A model generated the notes under the pieces. The model was not told the DNA's origin. It did not search any database and saw nothing but the letters and a program-made list of their open reading frames with translations. Shown here piece after piece: positions 15,886 to 24,105 of a stretch of 64,000 nucleotides of DNA. How positions within the stretch are numbered: position 1 is the stretch's first letter; each line of letters starts with the position of its first letter. Location: positions 1 to 64,000 of the forward strand of contig NZ_QOHJ01000008.1 of assembly GCF_003319185.1 (NCBI RefSeq), read 5' to 3'. This DNA is from Blastococcus sp. TF02A-30. GTDB lineage: Bacteria > Actinomycetota > Actinomycetes > Mycobacteriales > Geodermatophilaceae. A program made the position numbers and the translations under genes.

Positions 15886-16719
15886 GTGACCATGGGCGCG
15901 ACGATCGTGTGGCCGGCAGTGGCGGTGCTGGGCTTCCTGCTCTTCACCGGTCTGGTGGTGGCGCTGGGGGCCAGCTCGACGGCCCGGTACGAGTTCGAGC
16001 GCAACGGCGCCCGGGAACCGCAGCACGCCCCGGCGACGCGGGGCGCGCACCCCGCCGGCCGCCGCGCGCCGAGCGGCCCCGCCGGAGCGGGGGAGGCGCC
16101 CGAAACCCAGGCCGGCACGCAGGCGGTCGGGCTCGCCACCCGCTTCGCCCCCGCCCCGGTCACCGGCGGCCCCGCGTGGTGGCTGGTGGCCGAGACGGCG
16201 CTGGTGGTGGCCGGCCCGTTCGAGGACCAGGTGGACGCCGAGTGGGCGGCGCTGGGCGGCGGCATCGACGCGGTCACCGTCTACGGCGCCCGCCGCGCCG
16301 ACGGCACGGTGGCGCCGCGCCCCTCGCCGCAGGAGCGGTCCTGGCTGGCCGAGCTCGGCGAGCAGCTCGACCGGCTGCCCGAGGACTGGGACGCGCTGCT
16401 CTCGGACACCGACCCGCTCACGACGCTCGTCGTCGAGATCGCCGCGGCGCTCGTCGAGGCCGGCCTGCCGCTGCACGACACAGCGGAGGGCCGCGCGTCC
16501 GGCGGGGTGTGCCTGGTGCCCGAGCCGGTCGCCGAGGGCGTCGTCGTCGGCTGGCGCGCGCACGACCGGATCGCCGTGCAGCAGGTGCGCGGCCCGGCGG
16601 CCGGAGATGCGGTGGCGCAGCTGATGAACGCCGCCGTCGCCGACCTGCTCGTGACGATGGGCTTCGTGGTCGAGCCCTTCGGCGAGTCCGGCTCCTGCCT
16701 GGTGACCGCGCTGCGCTGA
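15886..16719 (+). CDS. Single-pass membrane protein of unknown function
   Basis: A 277-residue protein starting at GTG 15886, with GAGGAG nine bases upstream. One N-terminal membrane helix (IVWPAVAVLGFLLFTGLVVAL) is followed by a Pro/Ala-rich linker to about residue 85. A folded cytosolic domain of about 190 residues follows (WWLVAETALVVAGPFEDQVD; LAELGEQLDRLPEDWDALLS; AVADLLVTMGFVVEPFGESG). No domain recognised. It stands alone on the plus strand and converges with the STAS genes. Confidence 0.7.
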   Translation: MTMGATIVWPAVAVLGFLLFTGLVVALGASSTARYEFERNGAREPQHAPATRGAHPAGRRAPSGPAGAGEAPETQAGTQAVGLATRFAPAPVTGGPAWWLVAETALVVAGPFEDQVDAEWAALGGGIDAVTVYGARRADGTVAPRPSPQERSWLAELGEQLDRLPEDWDALLSDTDPLTTLVVEIAAALVEAGLPLHDTAEGRASGGVCLVPEPVAEGVVVGWRAHDRIAVQQVRGPAAGDAVAQLMNAAVADLLVTMGFVVEPFGESGSCLVTALR

Positions 16720-16740
16720 GCCGGCGGGGGGAGGCCCCGC

Positions 16741-17004
16741 TCAGACCGGCTCGGCGGTCAACCGCGCCAGGTGCTGCACGACCAGCTCCCCGCCGTCCTC
16801 GGCGAAGTCGTCCCGGAGCGCCCGCAGGACGTCCAGACCGGAGGCGTCGGCGGCCCGGACGCCGCCGAGGTCGAGGACGACGCGGCTGTGCCCGCTGCCC
16901 CGCAGCGAGTCGGCCGTGCCGCGCAGCAGGTCCGCGCCCTGGGCGGTCAGGTGCCCCCGTGCCCGGATGACGCCGAACCGCAGGTCCACGGTCTCCGACA
17001 GCAT
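16741..17004 (-). CDS. STAS-domain protein (anti-sigma-factor-antagonist-like)
   Basis: An 87-residue STAS protein. The motif VVLDLGGVRAADASGLDVLR contains the Asp-Ala-Ser-Gly-Leu core, in which the Ser is the residue phosphorylated by anti-sigma kinases in SpoIIAA-type proteins. Its ATG overlaps the stop of the second STAS gene (TGATG), so the two are made together. No anti-sigma kinase or sigma factor is adjacent. Confidence 0.82.
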   Translation of the reverse strand: MLSETVDLRFGVIRARGHLTAQGADLLRGTADSLRGSGHSRVVLDLGGVRAADASGLDVLRALRDDFAEDGGELVVQHLARLTAEPV

Positions 17005-17360
17005 CACGCCGCTCCCTTGCCCCGCGCGGACTCCAGGGTGAGCACCCGCCACAGCCCGGTGCGGTGCAGCAGGTCGAGGGTCCGGCGGTTCGCGCCGCGC
17101 AGGACGACCGTCCCGCCCCGGGCGCGGCAGATGCGGTGGGCCCACAGGAAGCTGGCCACCGCGCTGCTGGAGAGGTGCTGCACCCGGGTGAGGTCGACGA
17201 CCAGCCGCCGGGCGCCGGCCAGCAGCGCGTCGTGCAGCAGCCAGCGGACGTCGGCCAGGCCGTCGGCCAGCAGGTCGTCGCTGAGCTGGATGGTCACCTC
17301 GTCGTCGACCTCGTCGAGCCGGCTGCGGGCAGCGGCCCGCACGAGCGCGGATGTCGGCAT
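17004..17360 (-). CDS. STAS-domain protein, coupled to a second STAS gene
   Basis: A 118-residue protein. The STAS core is GARRLVVDLTRVQHLSSSAVASFLWAH, with the phospho-acceptor region HLSSSAV, followed by GTVVLRGANRRTLDLLHRTG. GGAGAA precedes the ATG at 17360. Two tandem STAS antagonists suggest a partner-switching module for stress or sigma-factor control; partners are not in the window. Confidence 0.82.
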   Translation of the reverse strand: MPTSALVRAAARSRLDEVDDEVTIQLSDDLLADGLADVRWLLHDALLAGARRLVVDLTRVQHLSSSAVASFLWAHRICRARGGTVVLRGANRRTLDLLHRTGLWRVLTLESARGKGAA

Positions 17361-17415
17361 GCGCTTCTCCTCGGGGTCGGCAGCACCGGACCTGGCCCAG
17401 ACTGGCCGCGGGACA

Positions 17416-17445
17416 TTGCGATCCGCCGGGACGCAGCTTTGCGAT
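17416..17445. promoter_or_regulatory. Direct repeats upstream of the OmpR-type regulator
   Basis: TTGCGAT occurs at 17416-17422 and 17439-17445, 23 bases start to start, between the divergent STAS and response-regulator genes. OmpR-type regulators often bind direct repeats about two helical turns apart. Candidate only. Confidence 0.3.
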
Positions 17446-17496
17446 TGCATGACGGCTCCCCCTCGTCCCGGAGATCCGCTGCGAGGCGGTGGCAGC

Positions 17497-18210
17497 ATGG
17501 CGGCCGTGGTGCCGCGCCTGCTGGTCGTCGAGGACGACGACTCGATCCGCACCGCGCTGCGCTGGGCGCTGGAGGACGAGGGCTACGACGTGGCCGAGGC
17601 GGTCTCCGGCGAGGAGGCGGTCCGCGCGGTGGCGGTCGCGGCACCCGACGTCATGGTGGTCGACCTGATGCTGGGCTCGATGGACGGGTTCGCCGTCATC
17701 CGCGAGGTCCGCCGCGAGCACGACCTGCCGATCATCGTGGTGAGCGCGCGGGCCGACACCCACGACATCGTCGCGGCGCTCGAGGCCGGCGCCGACGACT
17801 ACGTGACCAAGCCGTTCGAGGTCAAGGAGATCACCGCCCGGCTGCGTGCGCTGCGCCGTCGGGCGGGCAGCGGCGCGCCGGACCTGCCACCCGACGAGGT
17901 GGTGCTCGACAAGGACCCCGCCGCGCCGCTGGTGCTGCGGGAGGCCCGCGGCACGGTGCACCGGGGCGATCAGCAGCTGCCGCTCACGCTCACCGAGTTC
18001 CGGCTGCTGTGCGAGCTGGCCGGCTCGCCGGGGCGGGTGTTCAGCCGCCAGGCGCTGCTGGAGCGGGTGTGGGAGCACGGCTTCTTCGGTGACGAGCGGA
18101 TCGTCGACGTGCACGTGCGGCGGCTGCGCACCAAGGTCGAGACCGATCCGAGCGCGCCCCGGCTGGTCGTGACGGTGCGGGGCCTGGGCTACCGGCTGGA
18201 TCCGCAGTGA
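17497..18210 (+). CDS. OmpR/PhoB-family response regulator
   Basis: A 237-residue regulator. The receiver domain has acidic pocket EDDD (12-15), phospho-acceptor Asp56 (VVDLMLGSMDG) and Lys105 (VTKPFE). The C-terminal winged helix contains LPLTLTEFRLLCELAG, then SRQALLERVWEHGF and RIVDVHVRRLRTKVE, with VRGLGYRLDP at the end. The sensor kinase starts inside its stop codon (18207). ATG 17497 gives the normal family length. Confidence 0.93.
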   Translation: MAAVVPRLLVVEDDDSIRTALRWALEDEGYDVAEAVSGEEAVRAVAVAAPDVMVVDLMLGSMDGFAVIREVRREHDLPIIVVSARADTHDIVAALEAGADDYVTKPFEVKEITARLRALRRRAGSGAPDLPPDEVVLDKDPAAPLVLREARGTVHRGDQQLPLTLTEFRLLCELAGSPGRVFSRQALLERVWEHGFFGDERIVDVHVRRLRTKVETDPSAPRLVVTVRGLGYRLDPQ

Positions 18211-19580
18211 GGTTGGCGCTCGGGCCGCGCGGGCTCCGGGCGCGGATCGTGCTGGGGTTCGCCGCGGTCACCCTGCTGGTGTCGGTCGTGCTGGTGAGCA
18301 CCACGTTCCTCGCCGCCCGCAGCTACCTGCTCGACCAGCGCGAGTCCTCGCTCACCCGCCAGGCGTTCGCCGACGCCAACGTGCTCAACAGCCGGCTGGC
18401 CACCGCCGGCGCCGACGTCGGCGACCTGCTGGCCGAGCTGGTGCCCTCCGGCGGCGCCGACGTGGTGCTCCGGAGCGGCGGTTCCTGGTACTCCTCGAGC
18501 CTCGACGTCGGCGCGCGGGACGTCCCGGAGGAGCTGCGCGGCATCGTCACCGACGGATCGGCCGGCACCGCGCGGATCGACACCGCCCACGGCCCCGCGC
18601 TGATGGTCGGCGTTCCGCTGCGCGCCGCCGGCGTCGAGTACTACGAGGTCGCGCCGCTGGTCGAGCTGCGCCAGGTGCTCGCCACCCTCTCGGCGGTGCT
18701 GGCAGCGGCTGCGCTCGCGGCCACGGCCGCGGGTGCCGGCTTCGGCGTGTGGGCCGGCCGGCGGGCCGTCCAGCCGCTCGAGCAGGTGGCCGGCGCCGCG
18801 ACCCGGATCGCCGGCGGCGAGCTCACCACCCGGCTCCCGCCGACCGACGACCCCGACCTGGTCGCCATCGTCGGCGGGTTCAACAGCATGGTCGACGCGC
18901 TGGCCGCCCGGATCGAGCGTGACGCCCGTTTCGTCGGCGACGTGAGCCACGAGCTGCGCAGCCCGCTGACCACGCTGGTGACCAGCGTCGAGGTGCTCGG
19001 CGCCCGCCGCGACGAGCTGTCGCCCCGCGCCCAGCAGGCTCTGGCCCTCGTGGAGACCGAACTCGGCCGGTTCCGCCGCACGCTGGACGACCTGCTGCAG
19101 CTCGCCCGGCTGGACGACGCCGCGGCGCTGGACGAGGCCCGTCCCCTGCCCCTGGCCGCGCTGGTCCGCGAGCTGCTGGCCGCCACGGGCCGGCCTGCCG
19201 ACCTGCTGACCGCCGATCCCGACGAGCGGACCACGGTGCGGGGGGACAAGACCAGCCTGGAGCGTGCCGTGCGCAACCTGCTCGACAACGCCGACCGGCA
19301 CGCCGGCGGCCCGGTGCACGTCGGCGTGCAGCGCCGGGACGGCAGCGTCGTCGTGACCGTGGACGACGCCGGGCCGGGCGTCGCCCTGGAGGACCGGGAA
19401 CGCGTCTTCGAGCGCTTCGCGCGGGGGCCGCGGGCCGCCCGCCGGTCGCTGCCCGGGGCCGGCCTCGGCCTGGCCATCGTGGCGGAGACGGCCGCGCGGC
19501 ACGGGGGAGCGGCCTGGTGCGCCGACGCTCCCGGCGGCGGCGCGCGGTTCTCCCTCTCGGTCCCGGCGGTGGACGCGTGA
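18207..19580 (+). CDS. Sensor histidine kinase
   Basis: A 457-residue membrane kinase starting at GTG 18207 overlapping the regulator's stop. Helix 1 (VLGFAAVTLLVSVVLVSTTF) is followed by an extracytoplasmic loop of about 110 residues and helix 2 near residues 155-180. A HAMP domain follows (AVQPLEQVAGAATRIAGGEL). The phospho-acceptor is His248 in FVGDVSHELRSPLTTL. The ATP-binding domain has N box RAVRNLLDNADRH, G1 VDDAGPGV and G2 GAGLGLAIV. The ligand is unknown. It is co-expressed with the lipoprotein at 19580. Confidence 0.93.
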   Translation: MRLALGPRGLRARIVLGFAAVTLLVSVVLVSTTFLAARSYLLDQRESSLTRQAFADANVLNSRLATAGADVGDLLAELVPSGGADVVLRSGGSWYSSSLDVGARDVPEELRGIVTDGSAGTARIDTAHGPALMVGVPLRAAGVEYYEVAPLVELRQVLATLSAVLAAAALAATAAGAGFGVWAGRRAVQPLEQVAGAATRIAGGELTTRLPPTDDPDLVAIVGGFNSMVDALAARIERDARFVGDVSHELRSPLTTLVTSVEVLGARRDELSPRAQQALALVETELGRFRRTLDDLLQLARLDDAAALDEARPLPLAALVRELLAATGRPADLLTADPDERTTVRGDKTSLERAVRNLLDNADRHAGGPVHVGVQRRDGSVVVTVDDAGPGVALEDRERVFERFARGPRAARRSLPGAGLGLAIVAETAARHGGAAWCADAPGGGARFSLSVPAVDA

Positions 19581-20224
19581 TGCGCCGGGCCGCCGCCGTC
19601 CTCGCCGCGGTGCTGTGCGCGGCCGGGTGTGGGGTGCCGACCGGCGGCGAGCCGAGCACGATCCCGGCGTCGGACGTCCCCTACGGCCTGGCCGAGCCCA
19701 GCGCGCCCCCGACCGCCACCGCGCCGCCGGAGGTGCTCGCCGACACCTCCGAGGTGTACCTCCTCGCCGCCGGGGACGTGCTGGTGCCGCGTGGCCGGGA
19801 GCTCGACGGCAGCAGCCGCCGGGAACGCCTCTCCGACCTGCTCGAGCAGCTGGCGGCCGGGCCGACCGCCGCCGAGCGCGACGAGCAGCTGTCCACGGCC
19901 CTGCCCCCGGAGGTGCGTCTGTCGGTGACCGCGCTGGACGACGGGACGGCGACGATCGAGATGGACGCCGCCGCCCAGGCGCCGTCGGGGATCGCGAGCC
20001 GCCGGGCCGTCGCGCAGATCGTGCTGTCCGCGACCACCGTGCCCGGCGTCCGCGCGGTGCTGCTCCACCTGGCGGGGGAGCCGATCGAGGCGCCGTTGCC
20101 GTCGGGGGAGCTGACCGGGCGGCCGCTCACCGCCGAGGACTACCGGCCCCTGACCACGCCGGCACCGTCGGCCGTGCCCGCGGGACCGCCGGCCCCCGAG
20201 GCGACCGCCGCGCCGCCGTCGTGA
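19580..20224 (+). CDS. GerMN-like lipoprotein co-transcribed with the two-component system
   Basis: A 214-residue protein whose ATG shares the A of the kinase stop (TGATG). The signal peptide ends with the lipobox-like AAGC. Residues about 60-165 fit a GerMN-type domain (EVYLLAAGDVLVPRGREL; LEQLAAGPTAAERDEQLSTA; AVAQIVLSATTVPGVRAVLL; GEPIEAPLPSGEL). The tail is Pro/Ala-rich. The arrangement recalls MtrAB-LpqB, although this protein is much shorter than LpqB. It may report envelope status to the kinase; inferred. Confidence 0.8.
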   Translation: MRRAAAVLAAVLCAAGCGVPTGGEPSTIPASDVPYGLAEPSAPPTATAPPEVLADTSEVYLLAAGDVLVPRGRELDGSSRRERLSDLLEQLAAGPTAAERDEQLSTALPPEVRLSVTALDDGTATIEMDAAAQAPSGIASRRAVAQIVLSATTVPGVRAVLLHLAGEPIEAPLPSGELTGRPLTAEDYRPLTTPAPSAVPAGPPAPEATAAPPS

Positions 20225-20230
20225 CCCCGG

Positions 20231-21127
20231 TCAGCTGCCGAGCAACCGGGCTTTCTGGGCGCTGAACTCCTCCTCGGAGAGGATGCCCTCGTCCCGCAGG
20301 GTGGCCAGCTTGCGCAGCTGGTCGGCGAGGTCGGGCCGCGGCTCGGCCGGCGGCGGGGGAGCCGCCGGGGCCGCGGGCGCGCCGAGAGCCGCCCCGGCCA
20401 TGCCCGGGTTGACGTGCAGGTACTGCGACTGCCGCTCCACCGTCTTCCTGGTGCGCGCCTCGCTGACCAGCGGGGCCAGCAGGTCGAGCACCGCGTACGG
20501 CCCCTCGACGTCGTCGAGCACCACCTGCCCGCTGGTCGTGCCGTCGATGCTGCCGGTGAGGGTGAACGCGTCCTGGTTGGTGCCGTAGGCGGGGTCCTCG
20601 AGGTCGAGGACGACGTCGCCGATGTCCTTGCCGCGCTGCCACACCGCCTGGCGGACGTCCATGTCGCGGATCGCCCACAGCGGCACGCTCTCGGTGCGGG
20701 TGCCCAGCAGCCCGCTCTCGACCCACACCCGGTCCTTGGTGATGCGGTACCGGGCCGTGGCGACGCCGGTCGCGCTGGTGGCCGCGTTCCTGCTCTCGCC
20801 GAACCACAGCGTGGCGGGGTCGTCGGCCCACTGCTCGGTGCGCTTCGCGTGCTGCTCGGCGAGCTTCTGCTTGCCCTGGTCGGCCAGCGCCCTGCCCTGG
20901 TCGGCGACCTGCTTGAGCCGGTCCTTCCAGCCCAGCTTCCCGGCGGGGGCGGCGGCCGGGACCGGCGGCGGGGGGACGACGGCGTCGAACGGCGGCGGCA
21001 GCTCGGCGGGGGGCGGGTCCTGCCCCTGGGTGCCCCGGTCGGAGACGTGCTCGGTCCAGCCCAGGCCGCTCCAGTAGCGCAGCTCGTGCGCACCGCTGGG
21101 ATCAGGCAGCCAGCTCGCCTCCGGCAT
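20231..21127 (-). CDS. DUF2510-SHOCT protein with a PH-like domain
   Basis: A 298-residue protein. The N-terminal DUF2510-type motif (ASWLPDPSGAHELRYWSGLGW) is followed by a Pro-rich linker and a Gln/Lys helix (QVADQGRALADQGKQKLAEQ). A beta-rich PH-like segment spans residues about 115-225 (YRITKDRVWVESGLLGTRTE). The C-terminal SHOCT helix pair is LRKLATLRDEGILSEEEFSA. Such SHOCT proteins are common in actinobacteria and of unknown function. Its start overlaps the end of the gene at 21102 by 26 bases. Confidence 0.85.
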   Translation of the reverse strand: MPEASWLPDPSGAHELRYWSGLGWTEHVSDRGTQGQDPPPAELPPPFDAVVPPPPVPAAAPAGKLGWKDRLKQVADQGRALADQGKQKLAEQHAKRTEQWADDPATLWFGESRNAATSATGVATARYRITKDRVWVESGLLGTRTESVPLWAIRDMDVRQAVWQRGKDIGDVVLDLEDPAYGTNQDAFTLTGSIDGTTSGQVVLDDVEGPYAVLDLLAPLVSEARTRKTVERQSQYLHVNPGMAGAALGAPAAPAAPPPPAEPRPDLADQLRKLATLRDEGILSEEEFSAQKARLLGS

Positions 21128-21773
21128 CGGTGCTCCTCCTCGTGACGTCCCGCTCGGGCCGCGCAAGGATGCCAGCGCCGACCAGGTCGCGGGGCTCTCC
21201 CGTGCGCGGCTCCACCGAGCGCACCGGGGCCAGCAGCCACACCTCCACCACCAGGTCGCGGAGCGCGGCGATGCTCCCCAGCCGGCGCGGCAGCCGGGCC
21301 AGGGGGCCGTCGGCCGTGCGGCAGGTGACGGTCACCGAGCAGAGCAGGTCGCCGTCGTCGTCGCGGGCGCCTCCGCCGCGGAACGGCAGGGACCGGTCGG
21401 CGACCGCGGCCCAGCCGCCGGTGGACCGGGGCACGGCCGTGAGGACGGCGAGGTCGCCCAGCCACCCGGCGTCGTGCGCGGTCAGCAGCCGGCCGCCGGT
21501 GCGGGGCCAGGGCACCGCCGGCTGGACGACGCGGACCCGCGCGCCCAGCGCGCTGAGCACGCGGGCCGCGGTGCAGACCTGCAGCCGCCGGCGCGTCCGG
21601 ACGGCGCTGCGGGGCAGCAGCAGCCCGCGGACGGCGGCGACCGCGACGACGCCGGCCGCGCGCAGCAGCCGGCCGGTGCGGGGGGCGGGATCGAGGGGCA
21701 CGCGGGCAGCCTCCCGAGGGCCGGTGTCCTCCGGGTGACGGGCGCGGGAACCCGCCTCGGGGATCCGGTGCAC
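21102..21773 (-). CDS. Uncertain protein, weakly acyltransferase-like and probably degenerate
   Basis: A 223-codon frame. The stretch RVLSALGARVRVVQPAVPWP, then GGRLLTAHDAGWLGDLAVL, resembles the N-terminal part of PlsC-type lysophospholipid acyltransferases (NHxxxxD block). However, the His-to-Asp spacing is wrong and the Asn is Ala, so catalysis is unlikely. The rest is Arg-rich and low in recognisable structure. It may be a degenerate enzyme or a chance frame in GC-rich DNA. Confidence 0.35.
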   Translation of the reverse strand: MHRIPEAGSRARHPEDTGPREAARVPLDPAPRTGRLLRAAGVVAVAAVRGLLLPRSAVRTRRRLQVCTAARVLSALGARVRVVQPAVPWPRTGGRLLTAHDAGWLGDLAVLTAVPRSTGGWAAVADRSLPFRGGGARDDDGDLLCSVTVTCRTADGPLARLPRRLGSIAALRDLVVEVWLLAPVRSVEPRTGEPRDLVGAGILARPERDVTRRSTDAGGELAA

Positions 21774-21838
21774 GGACGGCTTCCCCCGAAAGAGCGGAAC
21801 GGCTTCGGCCGTTGTGCCGGGCTGCCGTTGAGGAGGGG

Positions 21839-22878
21839 GTGAGGACCCTGGCGTCGCTGCGTGCGCGCGAACCCCGGGCGGCCGCGCGCACCGCCGTCGC
21901 GGTGCTGGCCGTCTGCGCCGGGATGCTGGCCGTCGTCGGCGTGCTGGGCCCAGCGGACGCCGGGGACGCCAGCTCCTCGGTGGTCTGGGGCTGCGTGGCC
22001 GGGCTGGCGTCGGTCGCCTGGTTGTTCCACCGCGTGCCCGCCGAGGCCCTCGACCGGTGCGGTGCTTTCACCCTCCTCGCCGTCACGGGCGTCGCGGCCC
22101 TGGGCCTGACCGCGGCCGCCGCCGGGGGCACGTCCACGCGGGCGCAGGCCTTCCTCGCCTTCGCCGTCCTCTACGGCGGGTTCCACCTGCGCGCGGCGGG
22201 CGGGCTGCTGGTCACCGCCGCGGCCGTGGTCTGTGGGGGCTTCCTCCTCTTCGACGGCCGCTCGGGCCAGGGCGCGCTGACCGACTTCCTGTTCTTCGGG
22301 TCGATGCTCACGGTGATCGGCGTCCTGCTGGTCCGCTCGTCGGAGCGGCAGGAGCGCATGATGGCGGCGCTGCGGCGACAGGCCGACGTCGACGCGCTCA
22401 CCGGCCTGGTCACCCGCCGTGTCCTGGACGCCGCGCTGACCGCGGCCCTCGCCGCCCCCGGCAGCCGCGACCGGGTCGCGCTGGCGGTCATGGACGTCGA
22501 CGACTTCAAGGCGATCAACGACCGGCACGGCCACCCCGTGGGCGACGACGCGCTGGCGCACCTGGCGCGCGTGATCGGCGCGCAGACCCGCATGGGCGAC
22601 GCCGTCGTGAGCCGGCTGGGCGGCGACGAGGTCGCGCTGCTGCTCACCGGGTGCACGCCCGAGGTGGCCGCGCGCCGCGCCGGGCAGATCCTCGAGGCCG
22701 TCCGGTCGACGCCGCTGGTCCTGCCCGACGGATCGCTCCTGGCGCTGTCGCTCAGCATCGGCCTGGCCTCCGCGCCGCGCACGGCCGCGACCTGCGCTCG
22801 CTCTACGCCGCGGCCGACGAGGCGCTCTACGCCGCGAAGCGGGCCGGCCGGGACCGGGTCGCGGTCGCCGCCTCCTGA
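21839..22878 (+). pseudogene. Membrane diguanylate cyclase with a C-terminal frameshift
   Basis: The frame from GTG 21839 encodes about six membrane helices, then a GGDEF domain (DVDALTGLVTRRVLDAAL; MDVDDFKAINDRHGHPVGDD; signature RLGGDEVALLL) up to SIGLASAP. There the frame breaks. One base later the expected ending resumes (GRDLRSLYAAADEALYAAKR) to a stop at 22876-22878. A single missing base near 22778-22786, in a GCGCCGCGC tract, explains it. It is either a true pseudogene or a sequencing error in a GC run. If the base is restored, it is a GGDEV-type active c-di-GMP synthase. The SD lies unusually close to the GTG. Confidence 0.75.
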
Positions 22879-22879
22879 C

Positions 22880-23989
22880 TCACCGGATCCGCCGGGCCGC
22901 CGCCAGCAGCGTCGGCACGGTGAGCCGGCCGTCTGCCAGGCCGAGGTCGGTGACGTCGTCGAACACCCGCTGGTCGTGCGCCGCCGCGCGGAAGGTGGCG
23001 TCCATGAGGCGCGGCCAGCGGCTCAGCGCGGCGGCGGCCGAGGAGTGCCGGAGGTGCCGGCCCAGCCGGCGCCGCAACGCCGTCCGGTAGGACCGCCCGG
23101 CCTCCGCCCCGTGCGCCGCCGCCGCTCCCGCCAGGGCGCCGGAGAGGACGGCGTAGAAGATGCCCTCCCCGGTGAGCGGGTTGATCAGCGAGGCGGCGTC
23201 GCCGGCGAGCAGCACCCGCCCGTCGGGCTGGCGCGGCCGGCCGGTCGACAGCGGCAGCCGGTGCGCGCGCAGCTCGGCGGGCGCCACGCCGGGCAGCAGC
23301 CGGTGCAGGCCCTCCACCAGGGCGGCCCGGGTGGCCCCGCCCGACACCAGCTCCCCGTAGCCGACGTTGGCCCGGCCGTCGCCCAGCGGGAACGACCACG
23401 CGTACGCCGGCCAGCGCTGCTCGGTGGTGGCGATGACCTGCACGCCGCGGTGCTCCGGCAGCTCCGGCGCGTAGCCGCGGATGGCCACGGCCAGCCGGTC
23501 GGGCGGGTTCGGCGCGATGCCCAGTGCGCGCCGGACCACCGACTCCGCGCCGTCGGCGCCGACCAGCACGCCCGCGGTCAGGACGCCGTCGACCTCGACG
23601 CGCCCGTCCCCGGCGGTGATCCGCCGGACCCGGTGCCGCCGCAGCTCCGCACCGGCGCGCACGGCGGCGGCCAGGACCCGCTGGTCCAGCACCTTCCGGG
23701 GGACGTCGTGCGCCGGCCGGCGCAGCGGCCGCTCGACGCCGGCCCCGCCGGGGGAGCGGAGCCGCAGCCGCGGGACTGGTGGGAACCCCTCCGTCACGGT
23801 CGCGGGGTCGACGCCGAGCCGGGCCAGCTCGTCGAGCGCCTCGGCCGCGATGCCGTCGCCGCACACCTTGTCGCGCGGGAAGTCCTCGCGGTCCAGGACC
23901 AGCACCCGGGCCCCCGACCGGCGGGCGGCCAGCGCGGTGGCGGCGCCGGCCGGCCCACCTCCGACGACGACGACGTCCCAGTGCTCCAC
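22880..23989 (-). CDS. FAD-dependent oxidoreductase, geranylgeranyl-reductase-like
   Basis: A 369-residue flavoprotein starting at GTG 23989 (VEHWDVVVVGGGPAGAATAL). The Rossmann GxGxxG at the start, FPRDKVCGDGI near residue 40 and the second FAD motif GRVLLAGDAASLINPLTGEG are typical of the GGR/menaquinone-modifying group. These enzymes saturate isoprenoid chains such as those of menaquinone or lipids. Alternative: another p-hydroxybenzoate-hydroxylase-fold monooxygenase. It stands alone and faces the ROK regulator divergently. Confidence 0.85.
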   Translation of the reverse strand: MEHWDVVVVGGGPAGAATALAARRSGARVLVLDREDFPRDKVCGDGIAAEALDELARLGVDPATVTEGFPPVPRLRLRSPGGAGVERPLRRPAHDVPRKVLDQRVLAAAVRAGAELRRHRVRRITAGDGRVEVDGVLTAGVLVGADGAESVVRRALGIAPNPPDRLAVAIRGYAPELPEHRGVQVIATTEQRWPAYAWSFPLGDGRANVGYGELVSGGATRAALVEGLHRLLPGVAPAELRAHRLPLSTGRPRQPDGRVLLAGDAASLINPLTGEGIFYAVLSGALAGAAAAHGAEAGRSYRTALRRRLGRHLRHSSAAAALSRWPRLMDATFRAAAHDQRVFDDVTDLGLADGRLTVPTLLAAARRIR

Positions 23990-24085
23990 CCGCCGAACGC
24001 TAGGCAGGGCAGGGGCGTCCGGCGACCCCGGCGCGATGATCACGAAGAGGTCACGGGCCGGTGAGACCCTTGACACAGGTATGTA

Positions 24086-24098
24086 AGGACGGTGTCCT
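24086..24098. promoter_or_regulatory. Palindrome at the ROK-repressor promoter
   Basis: AGGAC-GGT-GTCCT is a perfect 5-3-5 dyad, 7 bases before the ATG at 24106. A TTGACA (-35-like) lies at 24070-24075. Likely autoregulatory operator of the ROK protein. Confidence 0.55.
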
Positions 24099-24105
24099 AA
24101 CAAAC

